Assembly: GCA_022701925.1 (NCBI GenBank)
Contig: JAKONM010000026.1
Coordinates: 1-6,826 of the forward strand
Reading direction: 5' to 3'
DNA length: 6,826 nt
Source of the DNA: Microbacteriaceae bacterium
GTDB taxonomy: Bacteria; Actinomycetota; Actinomycetes; Actinomycetales; Microbacteriaceae
Position numbers and translations under genes: made by a program. A model generated the notes under the pieces. It was not told the origin of the DNA. It did no database searches and was given only the letters and a program-made list of their open reading frames with translations. Shown in pieces: positions 1 through 6,228 of the stretch. Each line of letters opens with the position of its first letter. Positions within the stretch are counted from its first letter, which is position 1.

Positions 1-879
1 GTGGTCGGCGCCGACCACGTGTACCGCATGGACTTCAGCCAGATGATCGAGGCGCACATCGCGTCGGGCCGCAAGGCGACGGTGGCGGCGATCCGGCAGC
101 CGATCGAGCTCGCCAGCTCGTTCGGCGTCATCGACGTCGACCCGGACGACCCGACGAAGATCCGCGAGTTCCTGGAGAAGCCGCAGTCGCCCGAGGGGCT
201 GCCGGACTCCCCCGGCGAGGTGCTCGCCTCCATGGGCAACTACGTCTTCGACGCGGACGCCCTGGTCGAGGCGCTGTTCGAGGACGCCGAGCGGGCGGGC
301 TCCGACCACGACATGGGCGGCGACATCGTGCCCGCGTTCGTGGCGAAGGGCGAGGCCGGGGTCTACGACCTGAACCGCAACGAGGTGCCGGGGTCGACCG
401 ACCGCGACCGCTTCTACTGGCGGGACGTCGGCACGATCGACTCGTTCTACGACGCGCACATGGACCTGGTCTCGGCGCTGCCCGTCTTCAACCTCTACAA
501 CCGCCGCTGGCCCATCTACACGCAGACGCTCAACTCGCCGCCGGCGAAGTTCAACCGCGACTCCTACGGCAACAACACGATGGTGCACGACTCGATCGTG
601 TCGCCGGGCTCCCTGTTCTCGGGCTCGCGCATCCAGAACAGCGTGCTCGGCCCCTGGGCGGTGGTCGAGTCGGCGGCGTCCGTCACCGACTCCGTCCTGT
701 TCGACCGCGTGCGGGTCGGCGCCGGCGCCGTCGTGCAGAAGGCGATCCTCGACAAGAACGTCGTCGTCTGCGAGGGCGCCCGCATCGGCGTCGAGCACGA
801 CCGCGACCGCGAGCGCGGCTTCACGGTGACGGACAGCGGCATCACCGTGGTGGGCAAGGGCGTCCGGGTCGTCCCCTGA
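1..879 (+). CDS. glgC: Glucose-1-phosphate adenylyltransferase (ADP-glucose pyrophosphorylase), 5' end missing
   Basis: GlgC makes ADP-glucose from ATP and glucose 1-phosphate, the committed step of bacterial glycogen synthesis, in the cytoplasm. The visible 292 residues begin inside the nucleotidyltransferase domain at GADHVYRMDFSQM (residues 3-15), a conserved GlgC segment. Family members are about 400-430 residues, so roughly the first 110-130 residues lie left of the window, and the GTG at base 1 is not the real start. Other marks are FLEKP (57-61), the DMGGDIVP block (about 104-111), FYWRDVGTIDSFYDAHMDL (about 138-156), NRRWPIYT (about 167-174), and a C-terminal left-handed beta-helix with hexapeptide-like turns from NTMVHDSIVSPGS to the end. 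The reading frame is intact to TGA at 877-879. serB follows after 43 bases on the same strand but seems to have its own promoter. The identification is firm; allosteric properties cannot be judged because the N-terminus is absent. Confidence 0.96.
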   Translation: MVGADHVYRMDFSQMIEAHIASGRKATVAAIRQPIELASSFGVIDVDPDDPTKIREFLEKPQSPEGLPDSPGEVLASMGNYVFDADALVEALFEDAERAGSDHDMGGDIVPAFVAKGEAGVYDLNRNEVPGSTDRDRFYWRDVGTIDSFYDAHMDLVSALPVFNLYNRRWPIYTQTLNSPPAKFNRDSYGNNTMVHDSIVSPGSLFSGSRIQNSVLGPWAVVESAASVTDSVLFDRVRVGAGAVVQKAILDKNVVVCEGARIGVEHDRDRERGFTVTDSGITVVGKGVRVVP

Positions 880-889
880 CCCCCTCCCC

Positions 890-903
890 GCGCGGAGGCG
901 CGC
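890..903 (+). terminator. Short GC hairpin after glgC, possible weak terminator
   Basis: GCGCG (890-894) pairs with CGCGC (899-903) around a GAGG loop, ten bases after the glgC stop. There is no T-run behind it, so it is at best a weak or Rho-assisted terminator. It lies directly upstream of the proposed serB promoter. Confidence 0.3.
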
Positions 904-907
904 GCCC

Positions 908-923
908 TGCCACGATGGTCGGG
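908..923 (+). promoter_or_regulatory. Extended -10 promoter for a leaderless serB mRNA
   Basis: TGC (908-910) followed by CACGAT (911-916) fits an extended -10 element. Counting seven bases from the last T puts transcription start at 923, which is the G of the serB GTG codon. No Shine-Dalgarno sequence precedes that GTG. Leaderless genes with this arrangement are common in actinobacteria. No convincing -35 hexamer is visible. Confidence 0.5.
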
Positions 924-1558
924 TGACGCGCCTCCTCGTGGTCCTCGACGTCGACTCGACGCTGATCGGCCAGGAGGTCGTCGACCTGCTGGCGGAGCTC
1001 GCCGGGGTCGGGGACGAGGTCGCGCGGGTGACCGAGGCGGCGATGCGCGGCGAGCTGGACTTCGCCGCCAGCCTCGCCCGGCGGGTCGCCCTGCTCCAGG
1101 GCCTGCCCGAGACGGTCTTCGCCGAGGTCGGCGACCGCATCACGGTGACGCCCGGGGTGCCGCGCCTGATCGACGCCGTGCACGCGGCGCACGGTGCGGT
1201 CGCCGCGGTGTCGGGCGGGTTCCGTCAGGTGCTCGACCCGCTGGCCGCCCGCCTCGGGCTCGACCGCTGGCACGCCAACGACCTGGAGGTCGTCGACGGG
1301 CGGCTCACCGGGCGGGTCCGCGGCGACGTGGTGGACGCGGCGGCGAAGCGCGAGCGCCTGCTCGGCTGGGCGGCGGAGCTGCGGGTGCCGCGCGCCGGCA
1401 CCGCGGCCATCGGCGACGGCGCGAACGACCTGCTGATGATGGAGGCGTCGGCGCTGTCGGTCGCCTTCGCCGCGAAGCCGGCGGTGCGGGCGGCCGCCGA
1501 CGTGGTGCTGCCCGGGCCCTCGATGGAGCCGGTGGTCCGACTGCTCGGCCTGCGCTGA
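923..1558 (+). CDS. serB: Phosphoserine phosphatase SerB, short form (HAD superfamily)
   Basis: The 211-residue protein is a complete HAD hydrolase of the SerB type, which removes phosphate from O-phosphoserine in the last step of serine synthesis. Motif I is DVDST (residues 9-13, with the nucleophile Asp9 and the acid/base Asp11), followed by the conserved Glu18. MRGELDF (41-47) matches the substrate-cap segment of phosphoserine phosphatases. Motif II is SGG (97-99), Lys142 is the likely motif III lysine, and GDGAND (164-169) supplies the metal-binding aspartates. No N-terminal ACT domain is present, unlike longer mycobacterial SerB forms, so serine feedback through ACT domains is not expected. 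The GTG start at 923 is chosen because DVDST follows at the usual distance and an extended -10 is phased for leaderless transcription. An ATG at 915 is out of frame and stops at once. A generic HAD phosphatase with another substrate is the main alternative, but the SerB motifs are strong. Confidence 0.9.
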   Translation: MTRLLVVLDVDSTLIGQEVVDLLAELAGVGDEVARVTEAAMRGELDFAASLARRVALLQGLPETVFAEVGDRITVTPGVPRLIDAVHAAHGAVAAVSGGFRQVLDPLAARLGLDRWHANDLEVVDGRLTGRVRGDVVDAAAKRERLLGWAAELRVPRAGTAAIGDGANDLLMMEASALSVAFAAKPAVRAAADVVLPGPSMEPVVRLLGLR

Positions 1559-1572
1559 CCGGCGGCCGCCGG
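1559..1572. terminator. 14-bp perfect palindrome between convergent serB and fabG
   Basis: CCGGCGGCCGCCGG begins right after the serB stop and is its own reverse complement. It lies in the 29-bp gap between convergent genes, so a bidirectional terminator is plausible. As RNA it would lose its centre to the loop, leaving about a 5-bp GC stem, and no T-run follows on either strand. Confidence 0.35.
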
Positions 1573-1587
1573 GCGGGAGGCTCGGCT

Positions 1588-2334
1588 TCAGTGCCCCATG
1601 CCGAGGCCGCCGTCCACCGGGATGACCGCGCCGGAGACGTAGGCGGCGTCGTCCGACGCCAGCCACACGGCGGTGCGCGCGACCTCCTCGGCCGAGCCGA
1701 AGCGGCCGGCGGGGATCCGCGCCCGGTACTCGGCCTGCGTGGCCTCCGGCAGCGCGGCGGTCATGTCGGTCTCGATGAAGCCCGGCGCGATGACGTTCGC
1801 GGTGATGTTCCGGGCGCCCAGCTCGCGGGTCAGCGAGCGCGCGAACCCGATCAGCGCCGACTTCGAGGCGGCGTAGTTCACCTGCCCGGCGGAGCCGAGC
1901 ATCCCGACGACGCTCGAGATCAGGACCACTCGGCCGTGCCGCGCCTTCAGCATGCCCTTGGAGGCGCGCTTGACCACGCGGAAGGCGCCGCCCAGGTTCG
2001 TCGCGACGACCTGGTCGAAGTCCTCCTCGGTCATCCGCAGCAGCAGGGTGTCGCGGGTGATGCCGGCGTTGGCGACGACGACCTCCACCGGGCCCAGCTC
2101 GGACTCGATGCGGGTGAAGGCGGCGTCGACCGAGGCGGCGTCGGTGACGTCGGCGGGCACGGCCAGCACGCCCTCCGGCCCCGAGCCGTCCCGCGAGGTG
2201 ATCGCGACGCGGTGCCCGGCCTCCTGGAACGCGACGGCGATCGCGCGGCCGATGCCGCGGTTGCCGCCGGTGACCAGCACGGTGCGGGCGGGCCGCGTCG
2301 TGCGGTCGGCGGTGGACGGGGTCTCGGTCGGCAC
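1588..2334 (-). CDS. fabG: 3-oxoacyl-ACP reductase FabG (MabA-like short-chain dehydrogenase)
   Basis: The 248-residue SDR enzyme reduces 3-oxoacyl-ACP with NADPH in the elongation cycle of fatty acid synthesis, in the cytoplasm. The cofactor motif TGGNRGIG spans residues 22-29, NAG 89-91, catalytic Asn113 sits in ATNLGG, and Ser141, Tyr154 and Lys158 (in NYAASK) complete the tetrad. APGFIETDM (183-191) and the ending DGGLGMGH resemble mycobacterial MabA/FabG1, including the unstructured N-terminal tail of about 16 residues. The GTG start is supported by GGAAGGAG (minus strand, 2350-2343) eight bases upstream. The gene converges with serB and diverges from the DUF3099 operon. In many actinobacteria the enoyl reductase gene fabI/inhA follows fabG directly; here nothing does, so fabG appears monocistronic. 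Reductases of other pathways share this fold, but the MabA-like ends favour fatty acid synthesis. Confidence 0.92.
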   Translation of the reverse strand: MPTETPSTADRTTRPARTVLVTGGNRGIGRAIAVAFQEAGHRVAITSRDGSGPEGVLAVPADVTDAASVDAAFTRIESELGPVEVVVANAGITRDTLLLRMTEEDFDQVVATNLGGAFRVVKRASKGMLKARHGRVVLISSVVGMLGSAGQVNYAASKSALIGFARSLTRELGARNITANVIAPGFIETDMTAALPEATQAEYRARIPAGRFGSAEEVARTAVWLASDDAAYVSGAVIPVDGGLGMGH

Positions 2335-2364
2335 GGGGGCGTCTCCTTCCGCGAGGCTTCCGAG

Positions 2365-2370
2365 AGCCTA
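2365..2370 (-). promoter_or_regulatory. Candidate fabG -10 element
   Basis: On the minus strand TAGGCT fits the TANNNT pattern. It predicts transcription start near 2358 and a leader of about 24 bases containing the GGAAGGAG site. No clear -35 hexamer is visible at 16-18 bases upstream. Confidence 0.4.
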
Positions 2371-2402
2371 CTGAGCGGGCGGACCGGGATCGCCCTGAGG
2401 CG

Positions 2403-2408
2403 TAGGTT
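2403..2408 (+). promoter_or_regulatory. Candidate -10 element of the DUF3099 operon
   Basis: TAGGTT fits TANNNT and predicts a start near 2415, only about four bases before the GTG at 2419. The mRNA would therefore be nearly leaderless, in keeping with the absence of a Shine-Dalgarno sequence there. It mirrors the fabG -10 (2365-2370) about 33 bp away on the other strand. Confidence 0.4.
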
Positions 2409-2418
2409 CGTGTGCACT

Positions 2419-2709
2419 GTGGCGATCAACGAAGTGCAGTCGGCGACCTCTCTCGGCCTCTCCCCCGTCGAGGATCGCAAGAAGCGCATGCGCGCGTACT
2501 CGACGGCGATGTCGATCCGCATGGCGTGCTTCATCCTGGTGTTCTTCGTGCCGGGCTGGTGGAAGCTGGTCTTCGGCGTCGGCGCCGTGGTGCTGCCCTA
2601 CGTCGCGGTGGTGCTGGCGAACGCCGGCTCGCGCGGCGGCGTCTCGCCGATCAGCCCCGGGCTGGCCGTGCCGCCCTCGGCCCTGTCGATCGAGCAGCGC
2701 CAGGAGTGA
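2419..2709 (+). CDS. DUF3099 family small membrane protein
   Basis: From GTG 2419 this encodes 96 residues. After a hydrophilic N-terminus with a basic patch (DRKKRMR, 19-25) come two hydrophobic stretches, about 33-46 and 50-68, separated by PGWWK (45-49). The tail (69-96) is polar with several prolines. The SIRMACFILVFFVPGWW region and the LPYVAVVLANA segment are what I recall as typical of DUF3099, an uncharacterised actinobacterial family with two membrane helices. The function is unknown. The start is uncertain: GTG codons at 2410, 2419 and 2434 are all in frame; 2419 best fits the nearby -10 element. It is the first gene of a tight operon with the small Cys/His protein and SURF1, which suggests, but does not show, a link to respiratory complex assembly or the membrane. 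Confidence 0.8.
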   Translation: MAINEVQSATSLGLSPVEDRKKRMRAYSTAMSIRMACFILVFFVPGWWKLVFGVGAVVLPYVAVVLANAGSRGGVSPISPGLAVPPSALSIEQRQE

Positions 2710-2912
2710 CCGGGCCCGAGCGGCGCACCTGCTCGCGGGCGGGCTGCCGACGGGACGCGACGCAGCAGGTGCACTGGCGCAACCCGCGCATCCACACCGG
2801 CGACCGGGGCAAGGTCTGGCTGGCGTGCGACGAGCACGTGGGATTCCTCTCGGACTTCCTGACCGCGCGGGCCTTTCCCGTCGAGGTCGTCCCGCTGCAG
2901 CCGGTACCCTGA
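2706..2912 (+). CDS. 68-residue Cys/His-rich protein, probable metal-binding, function unknown
   Basis: The GTG at 2706 overlaps the TGA of the DUF3099 gene (GTGA), so it is probably translated by reinitiation; an AGGAG abuts the start too closely for a normal Shine-Dalgarno role. The 68-residue product is soluble, with no membrane helix. It has Cys9 and Cys14 (CSRAGC) and later Cys41 and His44 (CDEH), a plausible C-x4-C / C-x2-H zinc or other metal site, plus His23 and His30 in a central block (VHWRNPRIH, 22-30). I recognise the general type as a conserved actinobacterial small protein that automated annotation sometimes calls 'acetone carboxylase'; nothing in the sequence supports that enzyme function. 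The stop codon lies eight bases before the SURF1 start. Codon use looks normal for the window. That it is a real gene is well supported by motif structure and tight coupling; metal binding is inference. Confidence 0.75.
   Translation: MTGPERRTCSRAGCRRDATQQVHWRNPRIHTGDRGKVWLACDEHVGFLSDFLTARAFPVEVVPLQPVP
2905..2910 (+). promoter_or_regulatory. Possible internal -10 element before the SURF1 gene
   Basis: TACCCT fits TANNNT, overlaps the last codons of the small Cys/His gene and predicts transcription start around 2917, within three bases of the SURF1 GTG at 2920. No Shine-Dalgarno is present there. It could yield a leaderless SURF1 transcript in addition to operon read-through, but such short motifs also occur by chance. 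Confidence 0.3.
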
Positions 2913-2919
2913 CCCTCCC

Positions 2920-3768
2920 GTGGGCCAGATCAGCAGGATCCTCCGCGCGCTGGTCTCCGACGGCCGGTGGCGCCGCTCGCTGGCGCTCGCCATCGCCTTC
3001 GCGGTCGGCTGCGGGCTGCTGTCGTGGTGGCAGTTCTCCCGCCGGGAGGAGACCGCGCAGGCCAACGCGCTGATCGCCGCCAACACCACGGCGCCGGCCG
3101 CTCCACTGGGCGAGGTGCTGCCCTCCCTCACCTCCTGGCGCCCGAGCGACCAGTGGCGCACGGTGCGCGTGGAGGGCGTCTACCTGACGGGCGACCAGCT
3201 GCTGGTGCGCAACCGGGTGAACGACGACGCCCCGGGGTTCGAGGTGCTGACGCCGATCCGCACGGACGACGGCTCGGTCTTCGTGCTCGACCGCGGGTGG
3301 GTGTCGATCGGGACGAAGCAGGACTCCCCCGACTCGGTGCCGGCGCCGCCGCAGGGGCGCGTGACGGTGGACGCCTACCTGCAGGCGGACGAGGGCGAGC
3401 TGCCCGGGCGCACCGCGCCCCCGGGTCAGATCCCGTCGGTGAACCTCCGCGAGGTGTCGGAGCGGATCGGCGAGCCGACCTGGACGGGGGCCTACGGGCA
3501 GGTGCGCACGGAGTCGCCCGCGGCTGCGACGAACCCGGTGCGGCTGCAGCCCTCGGGCGACATCGGGGTGGACGAGGGGACGCACCTGTCCTATGCGGTG
3601 CAGTGGATCATCTTCGCCCTGCTGGGCTTCGGCGCCCTGGGTTGGTCGATCCGCCGGGATCTGCGCGACGCGGGCGACGAGGTGGTCCTGGCCGCGGACG
3701 CCCGCGCGGCGGAACGCCGTGCGAGGCGCGCCCCGAGCGACGAGTCCGTGGAGGACGCCCTCCGCTGA
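2920..3768 (+). CDS. SURF1 family cytochrome c oxidase assembly protein
   Basis: The 282-residue protein has the SURF1 layout: a first membrane helix at about 21-37 ending in WWQFSRR (36-42), a large extracytoplasmic domain, and a second helix at about 222-243 starting HLSYAVQW. Family hallmarks visible are the W-Q-x-x-R segment after helix 1, RVEGVY about residues 83-88, LVRNRV near 95, VFVLDRGWV about 121-129 and VNLREVSERIG in the distal part of the outer domain. SURF1 proteins help insert heme a during assembly of aa3-type cytochrome oxidase in the membrane. A cytoplasmic tail of about 40 residues (243-282) is highly charged and ends in a DESVEDAL segment. The GTG start is eight bases after the preceding stop and has no ribosome binding site; helix 1 sits at a normal distance, so this start is reasonable. 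The gene ends six bases before the convergent ABC-F gene. Confidence 0.9.
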   Translation: MGQISRILRALVSDGRWRRSLALAIAFAVGCGLLSWWQFSRREETAQANALIAANTTAPAAPLGEVLPSLTSWRPSDQWRTVRVEGVYLTGDQLLVRNRVNDDAPGFEVLTPIRTDDGSVFVLDRGWVSIGTKQDSPDSVPAPPQGRVTVDAYLQADEGELPGRTAPPGQIPSVNLREVSERIGEPTWTGAYGQVRTESPAAATNPVRLQPSGDIGVDEGTHLSYAVQWIIFALLGFGALGWSIRRDLRDAGDEVVLAADARAAERRARRAPSDESVEDALR

Positions 3769-3774
3769 GGCGGA

Positions 3775-5373
<1,599 letters not shown>

Positions 5374-5387
5374 GACGGGCTCCTTCT

Positions 5388-5405
5388 TCCAAGGTCGGGC
5401 TTGGA
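5388..5405 (-). promoter_or_regulatory. Leader hairpin abutting the ABC-F ribosome binding site
   Basis: In the transcript TCCAAG (5405-5400) pairs with CTTGGA (5393-5388) around a CCCGAC loop, a perfect 6-bp stem. Its 3' arm ends two bases before the AAGGAG site. Its position suits an effect on ribosome access or mRNA stability; this is inference. Confidence 0.4.
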
Positions 5406-5438
5406 CGAGATCGACGGCGGATCGGCGCGGGCCCTGTG

Positions 5439-5454
5439 CCTCTTGCACAAGAGG
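5439..5454. promoter_or_regulatory. 16-bp inverted repeat in the ABC-F/bioY divergent region
   Basis: CCTCTTG (5439-5445), CA, CAAGAGG (5448-5454) is a perfect inverted repeat with 7-bp arms. It is less GC-rich than its surroundings and has the size of a dimeric repressor operator. Flanking GGCCC (5430-5434) and GGGCC (5455-5459) could extend it as an RNA stem. A rival pairing, TGTGC (5435-5439) with GCACA (5445-5449) around CTCTT, excludes it. It is upstream of the bioY start and inside the predicted ABC-F leader, so it could be an operator, a leader hairpin, or both. It does not match the BirA or BioR operator patterns I know. Confidence 0.45.
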
Positions 5455-5455
5455 G

Positions 5456-5468
5456 GGCCGCTGCGGCC
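5456..5468. repeat. Small GC inverted repeat next to the divergent promoter
   Basis: GGCCG (5456-5460) pairs with CGGCC (5464-5468) around CTG. On the minus strand it would be the very 5' end of the ABC-F transcript if transcription starts near 5467. Confidence 0.35.
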
Positions 5469-5472
5469 GTCC

Positions 5473-5479
5473 TAGTGTA
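5473..5479. promoter_or_regulatory. Candidate bidirectional -10 shared by bioY and the ABC-F gene
   Basis: The seven bases TAGTGTA read TAGTGT on the plus strand (5473-5478) and TACACT on the minus strand (5479-5474); both fit TANNNT. They predict starts near 5485 for bioY (leader about 36 bases) and near 5467 for the ABC-F gene (leader about 94 bases). Neither direction shows a clear -35 hexamer at normal spacing. Confidence 0.45.
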
Positions 5480-5520
5480 GTTCGCGGCCTGCGCTCAGCC
5501 GGCCGGAAGGAGCCGCTCCC

Positions 5521-6114
5521 GTGTCCTCGATCTCCCTCGCCCCGTCGCGCCCGGTCCTCGCGGACCGCGTGCTGCCCCGCTCGCTCGCCGCCGACGTCGC
5601 CCTGGTCGTCGGCGGCGCCGGCGTCACGGCCGCGCTGGCCCAGGTCTACGTGCCGATGTGGCCGGTGCCGATCACGGGTCAGACCCTGGCCGTGCTGCTG
5701 GTCGGCGCATCGCTCGGCGCGCTGCGCGGCGCCCTGTCGATGATGCTCTACGCGCTGGTCGGCGCGCTGGGCGCCCCGGTGTACTCGGAGGGCGAGGCCG
5801 GCCTCGCGACGCTGCTGGGACCGACGGGGGGCTACATCGTCGGCTTCGTGCTGGCGGCGGCGCTGACCGGCTGGCTCGCGCAGCGCCGCTTCGACCGCAC
5901 CCTGGTGCGCGGCATGCTGGCCTTCGTCGCCGGCTCGGCCGTCGTGTTCGCGATCGGCCTGCCGTGGCTGCACCTGGCGCTCGGCCTCACGTGGCCGGAG
6001 ACGCTGCAGGGCGGCCTCTACCCGTTCGTGGTGGGCGGCGTGGTCAAGGCCGTGATCGCGGCGCTGGTCCTGCGGGGCGCGTGGCGCCTGGTCGACCGCG
6101 CCGACCGCCGCTGA
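5521..6114 (+). CDS. bioY: Biotin transporter BioY (S component of an ECF transporter)
   Basis: The 197-residue hydrophobic protein shows the BioY pattern: PMWPVPITGQTLAVLL (45-60), GALGAPVY (81-88), GPTGGYIVGF (100-109) and VGGVVKA (171-177). About six membrane helices are visible (roughly 22-40, 54-69, 71-86, 103-120, 132-150, 166-186), the number typical of BioY. It binds biotin in the membrane and normally pairs with an ATPase-transmembrane energising module. No bioM/bioN partner lies in the window, so it either uses a distant module or acts alone, as some BioY proteins are reported to do. The GTG start has GGAAGGAG (5505-5512) eight bases upstream. An amphipathic N-terminal tail of about 20 residues precedes the first helix. 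The inverted repeat at 5439-5454 upstream could bind a biotin-responsive regulator, but this is not shown. Confidence 0.93.
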   Translation: MSSISLAPSRPVLADRVLPRSLAADVALVVGGAGVTAALAQVYVPMWPVPITGQTLAVLLVGASLGALRGALSMMLYALVGALGAPVYSEGEAGLATLLGPTGGYIVGFVLAAALTGWLAQRRFDRTLVRGMLAFVAGSAVVFAIGLPWLHLALGLTWPETLQGGLYPFVVGGVVKAVIAALVLRGAWRLVDRADRR

Positions 6115-6139
6115 CGAGGCGGGCGATCGCCGCCACGCA

Positions 6140-6164
6140 GGATCGGTTCGAATCGGCCCGATCC
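6140..6164. repeat. Stem-loop 1 of the bioY-sufT hairpin cluster
   Basis: GGATCGG (6140-6146) pairs perfectly with CCGATCC (6158-6164) around an 11-base loop. The loop region GGTTCGAATC resembles a tRNA T-arm, but the flanks do not pair as a T-stem. A 10-bp palindrome GGCGATCGCC (6122-6131) lies just upstream. Confidence 0.5.
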
Positions 6165-6165
6165 C

Positions 6166-6180
6166 GGGTGCGCAGCACCC
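6166..6180. repeat. Stem-loop 2 of the bioY-sufT hairpin cluster
   Basis: GGGTGC (6166-6171) pairs perfectly with GCACCC (6175-6180) around GCA. It starts one base after stem-loop 1 ends and touches stem-loop 3. Confidence 0.5.
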
Positions 6181-6198
6181 CGGCGCCTCATGGCGCCG
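6181..6198. repeat. Stem-loop 3 of the bioY-sufT hairpin cluster
   Basis: CGGCGCC (6181-6187) pairs perfectly with GGCGCCG (6192-6198) around TCAT, a stable 7-bp GC stem with no gap from stem-loop 2. No T-run follows. Confidence 0.5.
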
Positions 6199-6203
6199 AA
6201 CAC

Positions 6204-6226
6204 GCGCTGCAGCGGAGCGGAAGCGC
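6204..6226. repeat. Stem-loop 4 of the bioY-sufT hairpin cluster
   Basis: GCGCT (6204-6208) can pair with AGCGC (6222-6226) around a 13-base loop. The palindrome CGCTGCAGCG (6205-6214) offers a competing fold. This is the weakest of the series. Confidence 0.3.
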
Positions 6227-6228
6227 AG

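Noticed and set aside
1..3. GTG at base 1 as the true glgC start
   Set aside because: The protein would lack the whole N-terminal nucleotide-binding half domain; the first residues match an internal GlgC motif, so the gene is cut by the window edge.
1591..2418. Upstream extension of the DUF3099 frame back across fabG
   Set aside because: It is the antisense of fabG with R/G/A/H-rich composition; only the part from about 2419 resembles a real protein.
2706..2912. Calling the small Cys/His gene an acetone carboxylase subunit
   Set aside because: At 68 residues with a knuckle-like metal motif and no carboxylase partner genes nearby, no evidence supports that function.
5374..5973. N-terminal extension of the ABC-F frame to 732 residues
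   Set aside because: The extension is antisense to bioY and compositionally random; ATG 5373 has a good ribosome binding site and matches the family start.
6140..6164. GGTTCGAATC resembles a tRNA T-arm, suggesting a tRNA or attachment-site remnant
   Set aside because: Positions that should form the T-stem (6142-6146 with 6154-6158) do not pair beyond one base, and no acceptor, anticodon arm or integrase is nearby.
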